Shown piece by piece: positions 41,030 to 49,944 of a DNA stretch of 64,000 nucleotides. Position 1 is the stretch's first letter. Every line of letters starts with the position of its first letter. The translations under genes and the position numbers were made by a program. Location of the stretch: NCBI GenBank assembly GCA_963800975.1, contig CAWDDB010000012.1, positions 124,001-188,000 of the forward strand, given 5' to 3'. Under the pieces are notes generated by a model. That model did no database searches, was not told the DNA's origin, and saw only the letters and a list, made by a program, of their open reading frames with translations. Source of the stretch: JALYGY01 sp963800975. GTDB lineage: Bacteria > Actinomycetota > Rubrobacteria > Rubrobacterales > Rubrobacteraceae.

Positions 41030-41120
41030 AGGAGCGGCCAAGACATCGAGGGAAGCTCGCGTCCCTCGGTAAGCAATGTTGGGCCGCCTTTGAACGAAGC
41101 AATCAGCGAGGAGGTAAGCA

Positions 41121-41966
41121 ATGAAACGGATGGATCGGGCATCCCTCGACGGCGTCGAGCTCGAGTACGAAGTTCGGGGTTTGGGGGACCCGGTGGTGCT
41201 GGTTCCCGCCGGCTGCTGCGCAGATTTCTTCTTGCCTCTCATGCAGGAGCCAGCCCTCACCGATCGTTACCGCGTGCTCAACTATCACCGTGTCGGTTAT
41301 GCGGGCAGCAGCCGCCTGTCGGGTCCGGTCAGCATCGAGGACCAGGCCGCTCACTGCCGGGCATTGATGCGCCACCTCGGTTTCGAGCGGGCGCACGTCG
41401 TCGGTCACTCCAGCGGCGCGATGATCGCCCTGCAGCTGGCTCTGGATGCACCGGAAACGGTGCAGACCCTCGCCCTGCTGGAATCGGCCCGGCCGGCGAT
41501 GCCGGGCGAGATCGAGTCCGAGTTCCTCGAGGCCGTAGTCCAGCCCACCTTCCAGCGGTACGGCTCGGGCGACAAGGCGGGGGCCGTCGACTCCTGGATG
41601 CGGGGGGTCTGCGGGCCGGATTATGAGGCCGAGCTGGAGCGAGCCCTACCCGGCGCATTCGACCGGGCCGTGGCCGACGCGGATACCTTCTTCGGTCAGG
41701 AACTGCCCGCGGTGCGTGAGTGGTCGTTTGGCCGGGAGGACGCGAGCCGCGTCACCCAACCAGTACTTGCCGTTCTGGGCGAGAAGACGGGGGAGGTGGC
41801 AGCCACGTTCGGCGAGCGGCGCGAGTTGTTGCTCGAGTGGCTGCCGAACATCGAGCCTTTCGACCTACCGGGCGCAACCCATCTGCTCCAAGTGCAGAAT
41901 CCCCGTGGGATGGCGGAGGGACTGGCAAGCTTCTTCGCACGTCACCCGATCCTGGCAACCGTGTGA
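41121..41966 (+). CDS. Alpha/beta fold hydrolase
   Basis: 281 residues. The nucleophile elbow is VVGHSSGAMIAL near residue 93 (Ser), HRVGYAGSSRL is the oxyanion-side loop, and the catalytic His is in LPGATHLLQVQ near residue 256; the acidic member is probably in VLAVLGEKTGE. GGAGG precedes the ATG. Substrate unknown. A second alpha/beta hydrolase starts at its stop codon, and the two share an N-terminal pattern (ELEYEVRG / ELYYEVRG), so they are likely paralogues. Confidence 0.9.
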   Translation: MKRMDRASLDGVELEYEVRGLGDPVVLVPAGCCADFFLPLMQEPALTDRYRVLNYHRVGYAGSSRLSGPVSIEDQAAHCRALMRHLGFERAHVVGHSSGAMIALQLALDAPETVQTLALLESARPAMPGEIESEFLEAVVQPTFQRYGSGDKAGAVDSWMRGVCGPDYEAELERALPGAFDRAVADADTFFGQELPAVREWSFGREDASRVTQPVLAVLGEKTGEVAATFGERRELLLEWLPNIEPFDLPGATHLLQVQNPRGMAEGLASFFARHPILATV

Positions 41967-42772
41967 TGCCGACGATCGCCGCGGGCCCTGTGGAGTTGTA
42001 CTACGAGGTCAGGGGCAGCGGACCGCCGGTGCTGTTCGTCATGGGGGCAACGGGTGACGCCGGGCACTTCACGAAGGTAGCCGAGGTGCTCGCCGACGAG
42101 TTCACGGTCGTCACCTACGACCGGCGCGGCAACTCGCGCAGCCCGCGTCCGCCGGGGTGGAACGCGACTTCGATGGAGGAGCAGGCGGGCGACGCGGCGG
42201 CGCTACTGCACGCGCTCGAGCTGTCTCCCGCCGCGGTCTTCGGCACCAGCAGCGGCGGGCTCATCGCGCTGTGCCTGGTGATCCGGCACCCCGAGGTCGT
42301 TCGAGCGGCGATCCTGCACGAGACGGGGCTGTACCCCGTGCTCGAGCGGCCCGAGGACTTCGAGGCGCTGATCGGGCCTGTCGTTCGGGAAGGTATGGCT
42401 GCGGGCGGTCCTCCCGTGGCTGTCGAGCGGTTCTGGCGCTTCGTGTCCGGTGATGCGAACTGGGAGGCTCTGGATCCGGGCCTGCGCGAGCGGATGCGTA
42501 ACAACGGCGAAATCCTCTTCGACGTCGAGCGTCCGGCGTACGCGAGCTTCCGGCCCGACGCCACGACGCTCGCGGCGGTCGAGGCGCCCGTACAGGTACT
42601 GGCGAGCGAGCAGAGCCCGCAGGCCTTTGCCGAGATCGCCGGGTGGTTGGCCGAGCGCCTCGGCGTGGAGGTGACGTACACGCCGGGCACGCACACTCCC
42701 TACCTCGACCACCCGCATGAGTTGGCCCGCACGATCCGGCCTTTCCTGAGGCGCGTTAGCCCCGCGCGTTGA
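41966..42772 (+). CDS. Alpha/beta fold hydrolase
   Basis: 268 residues, ATG in a TGATG overlap with the previous gene. The nucleophile motif is VFGTSSGGLIAL near residue 88, the oxyanion region YDRRGNSRSPRP, and the catalytic His in PGTHTPYLDHP near residue 246. The nucleophile loop GTSSGG is a variant common among actinobacterial hydrolases. Co-translated with the preceding hydrolase. Substrate unknown. Confidence 0.9.
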   Translation: MPTIAAGPVELYYEVRGSGPPVLFVMGATGDAGHFTKVAEVLADEFTVVTYDRRGNSRSPRPPGWNATSMEEQAGDAAALLHALELSPAAVFGTSSGGLIALCLVIRHPEVVRAAILHETGLYPVLERPEDFEALIGPVVREGMAAGGPPVAVERFWRFVSGDANWEALDPGLRERMRNNGEILFDVERPAYASFRPDATTLAAVEAPVQVLASEQSPQAFAEIAGWLAERLGVEVTYTPGTHTPYLDHPHELARTIRPFLRRVSPAR

Positions 42773-42775
42773 GTT

Positions 42776-43321
42776 TCAGAGCTCGCCGCGCCGGGCGCAG
42801 TACTGCCGTAGCCCTTCTTCGCCCTGACTCATGACGCTGTCGTGGCTGTGGCGGTACACCCGCTCCGCGGCGTAGCCGAGGAGGTTGAGGGCGGGATTGG
42901 TTACCCGCACGTACCAGTTGAAGGTCACGCGGGTGCCGCCAGGTGTATCGTCGAAGAGTGTCTCGAGCACGCCGGTCAGGTCTCCCGTAACAACTTCGCG
43001 CAGCCGGCGCCCGGGCTCCACGTCGGTGTAGACGCAGTGGATCTCGAACGGTGGAGCAACACGGGCAACCGCGGGCGCCTGGTGGACGCTGAAGTCGACG
43101 GTGCTGCCCACCCGCAACACGTCGTCCCCGCCGTTCTCGACCAACTCCATGGGAGACCACCACTCGCGCACGGCACTCCGTGAGGTCAGAGCCTCGTAGA
43201 CAACGGGAAGCGGCGCGGGCACGCTCCACTCGGTACGCCAATCATAGGTCTTTACCAGACGGCCGCCCACCAGCAACCCGATCCCAAGCCCCAAGGCACC
43301 GGCGATCCCATACCGTCTCAT
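42776..43321 (-). CDS. SRPBCC (START/polyketide cyclase-like) protein with N-terminal membrane anchor
   Basis: 181 residues. An N-terminal helix (GIAGALGLGIGLLVGG) is followed by a START-like fold: WSVPAPLPVVYEALTSRSAVREWW, VGSTVDFSVHQAP, GRRLREVVTGDLTGVLETLF and GTRVTFNWYVRV. SRPBCC domains bind lipids, aromatic polyketides or coenzymes in a deep cavity. The single N-terminal helix suggests anchoring to the membrane. It ends 4 bp from the convergent hydrolase gene. Confidence 0.8.
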   Translation of the reverse strand: MRRYGIAGALGLGIGLLVGGRLVKTYDWRTEWSVPAPLPVVYEALTSRSAVREWWSPMELVENGGDDVLRVGSTVDFSVHQAPAVARVAPPFEIHCVYTDVEPGRRLREVVTGDLTGVLETLFDDTPGGTRVTFNWYVRVTNPALNLLGYAAERVYRHSHDSVMSQGEEGLRQYCARRGEL

Positions 43322-43468
43322 CGGGCGACCTCCCCGGACGCTGTTCGCATGTCGGGCTCACGACATCTGCGTTCGGATTATCCAGCAATCGGGAGCTCTG
43401 CTCAACGTCGCCGGCCTCACGCGCTACGGTAGAATGCGGGGGCGAGAATTCCTGAAGAGAGGTGTGAT

Positions 43469-43654
43469 TTGACTGAGCAGCGGATCACGTGGGATCCCGA
43501 GGCCGATAGGCGCATAAGGCGCAGCCCCTTTCTCATGCGCCGCTTCATCCGTAAGCGAATAGAGGAGCGGGTGGCCTCACGGGGGCGGGATCACGTCACC
43601 GAGGCCGACGTGGACGAGAGCGCCAGCATGTACCGCCAGTATCGCTTCAAGTAG
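43469..43654 (+). CDS. PCP_red domain small protein
   Basis: 61 residues from a TTG after AGAGAGGTG. ITWDPEADRRIRRSPFLMRR, then KRIEERVASRGRDHVTEADV and a short tail. This corresponds to the roughly 45-residue domain found at the C-terminus of the light-independent protochlorophyllide reductase B subunit (PCP_red). Free-standing copies occur in non-photosynthetic bacteria; their role is unknown. No chlorophyll or bacteriochlorophyll genes are in the window. Confidence 0.75.
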   Translation: MTEQRITWDPEADRRIRRSPFLMRRFIRKRIEERVASRGRDHVTEADVDESASMYRQYRFK

Positions 43655-43691
43655 GTTTCGCCAGCCCGGGGACAGATACCCAAGACCGGGC

Positions 43692-43733
43692 GTAGGGGCG
43701 CTTCGCGAAGCGCCCCTACCCGCGAAGCGCCCC
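43692..43733. repeat. Dispersed palindrome, copy 2, with an extra half-copy
   Basis: The core GGGGCGCTTC-GC-GAAGCGCCCC occupies 43695-43716 and the symmetry extends to GTA/TAC (43692-43719). A second right arm, GCGAAGCGCCCC, follows at 43722-43733 and is trailed by AAAAAA. Same family as 3821-3842 and 57985-58006. The remaining sequence to 43987 shows no gene. Confidence 0.75.
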
Positions 43734-43987
43734 AAAAAATATCCGGGCCGGCGAGGCCGCTCTATCAAAGCGAACGGTCACCGACCCGGTCCGCGGGATC
43801 CAGGTCCCGCGAAGAGTTGTCGAAACTACCGGTCCATCGGACTCTTCCCTCCTAGTAGGGGTTCAACAACTCCACCAACATCGTACCACTTATGACGAGC
43901 ATCGTGCTACATCTTTTGGATCAATTTGTGTCCGATTCCTCGATCGTGTACCACACCATGTGGTCCCGCCCGATCCGCATCCGCCGC

Positions 43988-45631
43988 TCAGCGGGCCGAG
44001 CTTGAGGCGGTGCTGGAAGCGGAGGCTGCGGCTGAAGTCGTGGCGGAGCTAGTGGCCGAGGAAGGTTCGATCTCCTCGAACTCGGGGCCGAGGGACGCGG
44101 AGTAGACCTTGCGCAGGGCCCTGTCGCCGCCGCCGTCTGCGGTAAGAAAGTTGGGCTGTGCGACGTCCAGGAGGATATGAGGGACGGCGCGCATCTGGAT
44201 CACGCGGTCCCCGTAAAGCGTGACCTCGGCGAAGATGCCGGTCGAGGTCTCCTCGGACCAGGACTGGTCGAGCAGGAAGTTGCCGACGCCGTAGAAGATC
44301 GGCTTGCCATTGTAGACCTCGACGCCCTTGGGCCAGTGGGCGTGCCCACCGACGAAAATGTCGGCACCCGCGTCCACGGCCGCGTGCGCGAACTCAACCT
44401 GCCAAGGCTCGGGGGTGGCCGTGTACTCGACCCCCCAGTGCGGAGAGACGACAACGACGTCCACCTTCTCGCGCAGCTTCTCCACGTCTTCCCTCATCAC
44501 GTCCTCCCGGGTCGGGGCCGAACCGGGTGAAGACTCCGTCGCCCACGCCCAGTCGTATGAGGGCACGCCGAGGTAGGAGAGGACACCCACCTTCGTCCCG
44601 CCGAGGGAGAAGATCATGGGCTCGCGCGCCTGCGCGAGGTCCATTCCGGCCCCGGCGTGGGCAATGCCGGCCTCATCCAGATGCGCCATGGTCTCTTCCA
44701 GCCCCGAGAAGCCGGCGTCCAGGATGTGGTTGTTGCCGAGGGTCACGCCGTCTATGCCGGCGTCCTTCAGGACGGGGAGCAGCCTGAGGTCGCCGGTGAA
44801 GGTCGTCGCCTCCGGGTGGTAGACGGCAGCCCTTATGACCGGGTTCTCGAGGTTGGCCAGCGTCAGGTCGGCGCCCGTCAGGTAATCCCGGACTGCCCCC
44901 GCTTCCCCGGTGCGCACGGCCGTGAACTGGTGGATCGTCCCCGTCTCCGAGTAATCGCTCGGCTCGGGCACGCGGCTCGTCACGGCCGCGTAGCCCCCGT
45001 CCAGCGGGAAGTCCAGGCCCATGCCCTGTTGGATCACCATGTAGTTCTGACCGCGATCCAGCACGATGTCGCCGCCCACCACCACGCGCCGCAGCTCCTC
45101 GGGGTCAGGCCCCGGCGCCGACCCGGGGCTCAGCGCGTAGTCCTCCGGCGCCTCCCCCGGCACCAGAAGCGACTCGCCGTCCACCGCCAGCGCCCTGACC
45201 CGAGGCCCGACCTCGTCCCACGGTACGAGCCCCGTAGCGTCGGGATCGCGGCTAACGCGGTCGATGACCTCGTCGGCCGCGTCGAACGTCTCGAAGCCGG
45301 AGCCGCCGAGAAGCTGTGCGGCCAGCTCCCGCGACCCGCTCGGGACCGCCAGCTCGCGATCCTGCGCGAGCTCCTCCTTGCTTACGCTCTCCCGGGTCGA
45401 GGTGAGGTGGGCGATGGGCACCAGGGGCCTGTCTGGCTCCGGTTGGCTCGCGTCCTCCGGGGCCTCACCTGGTTGGGCTCCAGCGCCGCGATCCTCGCGA
45501 ACCCCGCTCGCCTGTCCGTTCCCACCAGCCTCTTCCTCCGGGTCTTCGGAGGAGCAGGAGACGAGCAGCAGGGCCAGGGAAGCCAGGATGGCCAACACCA
45601 CAACCGCCGATGCGTAGCGCGTCCTCTTCAC
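43988..45631 (-). CDS. CapA family lipoprotein (poly-gamma-glutamate synthesis-like)
   Basis: 547 residues. A lipoprotein signal peptide ends LALLLVSCSS (lipobox Cys near residue 26), followed by an acidic low-complexity linker. The PGA_cap metallophosphatase-like domain spans about residues 180-490: VVGGDIVLDRGQNYM, DLTLANLENPV, GVTLGNNHILDAG, VVVSPHWGVEYT and ADIFVGGHAHWPKGVEVYNG with conserved Asp, Asn and His ligands. The C-terminus is rich in Ser/Ala/Thr (about 30 residues). Members take part in polyglutamate capsule retention, but no capBC genes are here. Confidence 0.9.
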   Translation of the reverse strand: MKRTRYASAVVVLAILASLALLLVSCSSEDPEEEAGGNGQASGVREDRGAGAQPGEAPEDASQPEPDRPLVPIAHLTSTRESVSKEELAQDRELAVPSGSRELAAQLLGGSGFETFDAADEVIDRVSRDPDATGLVPWDEVGPRVRALAVDGESLLVPGEAPEDYALSPGSAPGPDPEELRRVVVGGDIVLDRGQNYMVIQQGMGLDFPLDGGYAAVTSRVPEPSDYSETGTIHQFTAVRTGEAGAVRDYLTGADLTLANLENPVIRAAVYHPEATTFTGDLRLLPVLKDAGIDGVTLGNNHILDAGFSGLEETMAHLDEAGIAHAGAGMDLAQAREPMIFSLGGTKVGVLSYLGVPSYDWAWATESSPGSAPTREDVMREDVEKLREKVDVVVVSPHWGVEYTATPEPWQVEFAHAAVDAGADIFVGGHAHWPKGVEVYNGKPIFYGVGNFLLDQSWSEETSTGIFAEVTLYGDRVIQMRAVPHILLDVAQPNFLTADGGGDRALRKVYSASLGPEFEEIEPSSATSSATTSAAASASSTASSSAR

Positions 45632-45700
45632 CGAGGTTACTCTCCCTTACCGGGTCCCGATAGCGCGCCCAACTCTAGCAGGGCCGACATCGAGAATCTC

Positions 45701-46087
45701 CTAGGCGCCTGCCAGGAGCGTGTAGAGGACGTAGAGGGTGAAGCACCCGCCAAGGATCAGGCCGCCGGCGGCGACGACGAGATAGGTCGCCGCCTGGGGG
45801 ATGAACTCGCCGCGGGCGATCCTGCGCCGGTTGCGCAGGAACTGCACCGTCCCGAGCACGAGCGACAGACACCCGAGGAGCGCGAGGGATGCTCCCAGCA
45901 ACCCGGAGAGCTCGTCGGGGCTCCCGGACTCGACGCTAACGAAGGACCCAGCGCGCTCGACCACGATGCCAAGGGAGATCAGGCCCACCCCGGTCCTTAC
46001 CCACGCGAGGACCGTTCGCTCGTTGGCCAGGTGCTCCCGTACCTCCGTACCGCTTTCCCCGCCGGATCTGTCCCGATCTTTTTCCAC
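45701..46087 (-). CDS. YidH/DUF202 family membrane protein
   Basis: 128 residues. VREHLANERTVLAWVRTGVGLISLGIVVERAG is the DUF202 signature (LAxERTxLAWxRT), followed by two further membrane helices (GASLALLGCLSLVLGTVQF and TYLVVAAGGLILGGCFTLY). These are small bacterial inner-membrane proteins of unknown function, related to the N-terminal part of vacuolar transporter chaperones. It is transcribed in the same direction as, and 69 bp from, the CapA gene. Confidence 0.9.
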   Translation of the reverse strand: MEKDRDRSGGESGTEVREHLANERTVLAWVRTGVGLISLGIVVERAGSFVSVESGSPDELSGLLGASLALLGCLSLVLGTVQFLRNRRRIARGEFIPQAATYLVVAAGGLILGGCFTLYVLYTLLAGA

Positions 46088-46316
46088 CCCCTCAGTTTAG
46101 GACACCTTCCTGGCCCCCGGGAGGCCACGGCGTGATCCGAAAGGATCCACCCGCATAGTCCGGATTCGGCCTCTACCGATCACCCTTAGGTCCACGGGAC
46201 TAGAGAAACCGGTACCGCCGCCCCATGCGTTTGCTCGCGGGCCGGCTTATAGTTTGCGTACGGTGGCGAGACTGCCCGCTGGCGCGAGAGTGGTAGAGAA
46301 CCGCAGGAGACGAACG

Positions 46317-47264
46317 GTGAGCGACACAAACACCGAAAACCAAGACCGGACCGTGCTGTCGCGGTCGTACCTGGCCTCGCTTCCCGAGCGCACCGCTCGG
46401 GCCGGAGCCGCGCTGACGGGCGGGCTAGTGTACGAGGCGAGCGAGGTGGTGCTGCCGCTCGCGGTTCGTCGATCCAAGCTTTACCAGGCGATAGTCGGCC
46501 GGTTGTTGCGCATCACGATCGAGCTGGTGGGCGGTGTGGAAGGCGTCTACCCGTCCGAGGAGATGTCCGCGCGGGAGCTGCTCATACGCAAGACGGCCGG
46601 AAACGTGGTCGAGGTGAGCAGCTTCCTGGCGGTCGGCTGGTCGCCGCTCTGGCTCCTGGCGGGGGCTTCCGACCTGGTCGGGGGCACGAAGGCGTACCTG
46701 CGCGAGCTGGTGGCCGAGTTACGAGACGCGGGTGTGCTAGCGGCGGACGCCGAGGTGGCGTCTTTCGAGGAGCTGCTGACGACGCTAGAGGGCACATCCG
46801 GCACCCTGGCCGACACCGTGGACGTGCCCCCGCTCGACGTCGCCAGCCTGCGCACCTCGTGGCGAGAGCTAAGGCGGCAGACGGCGGATCTGCCGAACGC
46901 GGCCGGTATGGAGAGGATCTTCGCCGAGCTGCGGCTTGCGGCCAGGCAGGAGGATCGCTCGATGCTGGAGATCTCCTCCATGGTCGCGCTCGGCGCGGTG
47001 CGCGCTGGAGTCAGGCTGGGAAACGCCCACATCTTCGACTACTACCGCCGGGCGCTCCGGACGATCGTGGAGGAGGGTCTGATCTCCTTTCTGCGGCGAA
47101 CCAGCACCCCATACCTGACGCGGGCGGGTTCGCACTTCGATCCCCGATCGCGCACATACTCCGAACGCCTGCTGCGGCGCTGGGCGGACCGGCGCTCGCC
47201 CCCGGAATCTCGGGACACCGCGCGGGACCAGGCTCCCGACGAGAAAAACGCCCCCAGTGGCTGA
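46317..47264 (+). CDS. Conserved hypothetical protein, possible membrane association
   Basis: 315 residues from a GTG at 46317, selected because AGGAGA lies 8 nt upstream; the open frame extends 21 codons further. No family recognised. Mostly helical, with weakly hydrophobic stretches (AALTGGLVYEASEVVLPLAV, SFLAVGWSPLWLLAGASDLV, SMVALGAVRAGVRLGNAHIF) and a basic C-terminus. The lipid kinase gene starts 8 bp before its stop, so a role in membrane lipid biology is plausible but only inferred. Confidence 0.6.
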   Translation: MSDTNTENQDRTVLSRSYLASLPERTARAGAALTGGLVYEASEVVLPLAVRRSKLYQAIVGRLLRITIELVGGVEGVYPSEEMSARELLIRKTAGNVVEVSSFLAVGWSPLWLLAGASDLVGGTKAYLRELVAELRDAGVLAADAEVASFEELLTTLEGTSGTLADTVDVPPLDVASLRTSWRELRRQTADLPNAAGMERIFAELRLAARQEDRSMLEISSMVALGAVRAGVRLGNAHIFDYYRRALRTIVEEGLISFLRRTSTPYLTRAGSHFDPRSRTYSERLLRRWADRRSPPESRDTARDQAPDEKNAPSG

Positions 47265-48285
47265 GTCCAGGGGCTCCGCGAACTGCCTGATCATCAACCC
47301 CGCCGCCGGCGGCGCGGCGGCCTACCTGAGAAGCCTCACCAGGGAGGCGCGCAAGCGCGGTATCCGGGTGCGGGTACCGGAACCGGGGGAGAACCTGACG
47401 GACGCCGCCCTCGCGGCGGCGGAGGATGGCGCGGAGGCGCTAGGGGTGGCCGGCGGCGACGGGTCGGTGGCGGCTGTGGCCGGGCTGGCGGTCGAGCGCG
47501 GGTTGCCCCTCGTGGTCGTGCCAACGGGTACGCTCAACCACTTCGCTCGCGACCTCGGACTTGACCTCGCGCGCCCGCTCCTCGCGCTCGACGCGTTTAC
47601 CCCGGACCGGACCGAGCGGCGCGTGGACGTTGCGCGGGTCAACGGCCGGCCGTTTATCAACAACGTTTCGTTCGGCGTCTACGCCGAGATGTTGGGGGAT
47701 CCGGAGTACAGGCGCTACAAGCTGCGCGTGGCGCTGTCGAAGCTGCAGGGGGCCATCTCCGACCCGGAGCTACGGCGCACGCTCCGCATCGCGCCGCCCG
47801 ACGAGGCGCCGCTCGAGGACATAGTCGCCGTGGTCGTCTCGAACAACCCTTACGAATTCACGCGGTGGGACAGGTTCGGACACCGCCACCGTCTGGACAC
47901 GGGGACGTTGCAGGTCTCCGTGGTCGATGCCAGCACGGTCTACGAGCTCGAAAGACTGATCGCTGGCACGTTGCTCGGCGCGCTCGAGTTCCGCCCGGGC
48001 CTGCGCCACTGGACGTCTGGACGTCTGGAGATGGGCGTTCCTGGCGAGAGGATGCGAGCCGGGGTAGACGGCGAACCGTTCACCTTCGAGACGCCGGTGC
48101 GCTTCTCCGTCGACCCTGGTGCGCTGCGCGTACTCGTCCCGGAGGGGCTGCGGGCGAGTCGGCAGGTGCCGCCGCTCGAGGCCGGCTGGTACGCCGCCCG
48201 CGCGTTGAGCCGTTGGCTACGCCCCGTCCCGGGCGCGTATCAGGATCGCCGTAGCGCCGAGGACGACCGACTCGACGCGCCTTAG
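47257..48285 (+). CDS. Diacylglycerol kinase family lipid kinase
   Basis: 342 residues from GTG. The catalytic domain shows LIINPAAGG, GVAGGDGSVAAVAGLAV (GGDGS nucleotide loop) and VVPTGTLNHFARDLGL (the PTGTxNxFAR motif), plus FINNVSFGVYAEM. The C-terminal beta-domain includes VVSNNPYEF and DTGTLQVSVVDA. Such YegS/DgkB-type enzymes phosphorylate diacylglycerol, sphingosine-like lipids or undecaprenol. It overlaps the hypothetical gene upstream by 8 bp and is probably co-translated with it. Confidence 0.92.
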   Translation: MAESRGSANCLIINPAAGGAAAYLRSLTREARKRGIRVRVPEPGENLTDAALAAAEDGAEALGVAGGDGSVAAVAGLAVERGLPLVVVPTGTLNHFARDLGLDLARPLLALDAFTPDRTERRVDVARVNGRPFINNVSFGVYAEMLGDPEYRRYKLRVALSKLQGAISDPELRRTLRIAPPDEAPLEDIVAVVVSNNPYEFTRWDRFGHRHRLDTGTLQVSVVDASTVYELERLIAGTLLGALEFRPGLRHWTSGRLEMGVPGERMRAGVDGEPFTFETPVRFSVDPGALRVLVPEGLRASRQVPPLEAGWYAARALSRWLRPVPGAYQDRRSAEDDRLDAP

Positions 48286-48300
48286 AGGTAGGTAATCGCC

Positions 48301-49059
48301 CTACAGACGTCCCGCCGCGATGATGCGCTGCAGGAAGCGGCGGGTGCGGGGGTTTTCCGGCGAGGTAAAGATCCTGTCGGGCGGGCCCTGCTCGAGGACC
48401 CTCCCCTCGTCCAGGAAGCACACGCGGTTGGCGATGTCGCGGGCGAAGCCCATCTCGTGGGTCGCTATGAGCATCGTCATGCCTTCGGAGGCGAGCTCCT
48501 TTATGACGCCGAGGACCTCGGCGACGAGCTCGGGGTCTAGCGCGCTCGTCACCTCGTCCAGGAGCATGACGCTCGGCCGCATCGCGAGCGCCCGCACGAT
48601 CGCGACCCGCTGCTGCTGGCCTCCGGAGAGGCGGTCGGGGTACTCGTCCCGTTTGTCGAGCAGCCCGAAGCGCTCGAGCAGCTCGATGGCGCGACCTTCC
48701 GCGGTCGCTCCGTCCATCTTCAGTACCCGGCGCGGGGCGAGCGTGATGTTCTGCAGGACCGTCATGTGGGGGAAGAGGTTGAAGGCCTGGAAGACGATGC
48801 CAATCTTCTGGCGCACGCGGTTCACGTCGACGCCAGGGGCCGTGATCTCCTCCCCCTCGACCACGATGCGGCCCGAGTCTACGGGCTCGGTCAGGTTCAC
48901 GCACTTGAGCAGCGTGGACTTGCCCGAGCCGGAGGCCCCGATCAGGCACACCACCTCGTGCGGCTCGACGACGAGGTCGATGCCCCTGAGCACCACGTTC
49001 TTCTCAAAGGATTTGCGGACGCCCTCGAGGTCGATGGCCGGAGTCTCGGCGCTGTTCAC
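48301..49059 (-). CDS. Polar amino acid ABC transporter, ATP-binding protein
   Basis: 252 residues. Walker A LIGASGSGKSTLLKCVN near residue 35, signature LSGGQQQRVAIVRAL near residue 142, Walker B VMLLDEVTSALDPELV (note Val instead of Pro after DE) and switch His in ATHEMGFARDI, all typical of GlnQ/HisP-like importers. Overlaps the permease gene by 4 bp. Imports glutamine, glutamate or another polar amino acid together with the two upstream genes. Confidence 0.95.
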   Translation of the reverse strand: MNSAETPAIDLEGVRKSFEKNVVLRGIDLVVEPHEVVCLIGASGSGKSTLLKCVNLTEPVDSGRIVVEGEEITAPGVDVNRVRQKIGIVFQAFNLFPHMTVLQNITLAPRRVLKMDGATAEGRAIELLERFGLLDKRDEYPDRLSGGQQQRVAIVRALAMRPSVMLLDEVTSALDPELVAEVLGVIKELASEGMTMLIATHEMGFARDIANRVCFLDEGRVLEQGPPDRIFTSPENPRTRRFLQRIIAAGRL

Positions 49060-49943
49060 GCGACGCCCCCCGCCTGACGACGGCGTTTGTCGCGCGCGAT
49101 CAGGCGGTCAGTGAAGCGCGCGAGGGGGATGGTGATCAGGACGAAGAGCAGCGCCGCGACGACGTAGCTGGCGTAGTTGAACTGCGAGGCGCCGTAGATC
49201 TGGGCAGCCCGCGCCGCCTCGATGGAGCCCAACACCGAGACGAGAGCCGTGTCCTTCTGCAGCCCGATAAAGTCGTTGAGCAGGGGCGGTATGACGCGCC
49301 GCACCGCCTGCGGCAGGATCACGAATCGCAACGACTGGAAGCGCGAGAGCCCCAAGGACCTCGCGGCCGCGTTCTGGCTCTCGTGCACGGACTCGATGCC
49401 GGCCCTGTAGACCTCGGCGACGTAAGCCGAGTAAACCAGCACGAGCGCGATGATGCCGTAGGTGACGTCGGAGAGGTAGGAGAGCCCAGCCAGCCCGAGC
49501 CCCGGCACCCCGAACCCGATGATGTAGAGGACCAGGATCAGGGGCACCCCGCGGAAGAGATCGGTGTAGGCGATGGCGATCATCCTGAACGGGAAGAAGA
49601 CCGGTCCCGGAATGCCGCGCACCACGGCGATGACGAGGGCGAAGACGAGGACCAGGGCCTCGGAGATCGTGAAGATGTAGACGTTCAGGAGAAAGGCCCC
49701 GACCACGGAAGGCTCGCTCTCGGTCCCGAAGAAAGACTGCCTGAGGTGGAAGGGGTCGAAGAAGCGCTCCGCGACGATCTCGCTTCCCGGGGCGAGCACG
49801 ACCAGGGCGGCGATGACCGCGAAGAAGAGCACCGTGCTGATACTCGAGACGAGCACGCCGCGGCCGCCGAGTATCTTCGAGCCCCGGTCCCGGGGCGACG
49901 GCGGTTCGAGCGAGTCCGCGGGGCCGGGGCCCCCCGTCGTCAT
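49056..49943 (-). CDS. Polar amino acid ABC transporter, permease
   Basis: 295 residues. Six helices; the N-terminal extension is about 60 residues longer than usual. The permease signature RSLGLSRFQSLRFVILPQAVRRVIPPLLNDFIGLQKDTAL contains the EAA loop of HEQRO-family permeases. DLFRGVPLILVLYIIGFG marks the substrate-gate region. Encoded between the binding protein and the ATPase; it probably works as a homodimer because no second permease gene is present. Confidence 0.94.
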   Translation of the reverse strand: MTTGGPGPADSLEPPSPRDRGSKILGGRGVLVSSISTVLFFAVIAALVVLAPGSEIVAERFFDPFHLRQSFFGTESEPSVVGAFLLNVYIFTISEALVLVFALVIAVVRGIPGPVFFPFRMIAIAYTDLFRGVPLILVLYIIGFGVPGLGLAGLSYLSDVTYGIIALVLVYSAYVAEVYRAGIESVHESQNAAARSLGLSRFQSLRFVILPQAVRRVIPPLLNDFIGLQKDTALVSVLGSIEAARAAQIYGASQFNYASYVVAALLFVLITIPLARFTDRLIARDKRRRQAGGVA

Positions 49944-49944
49944 C

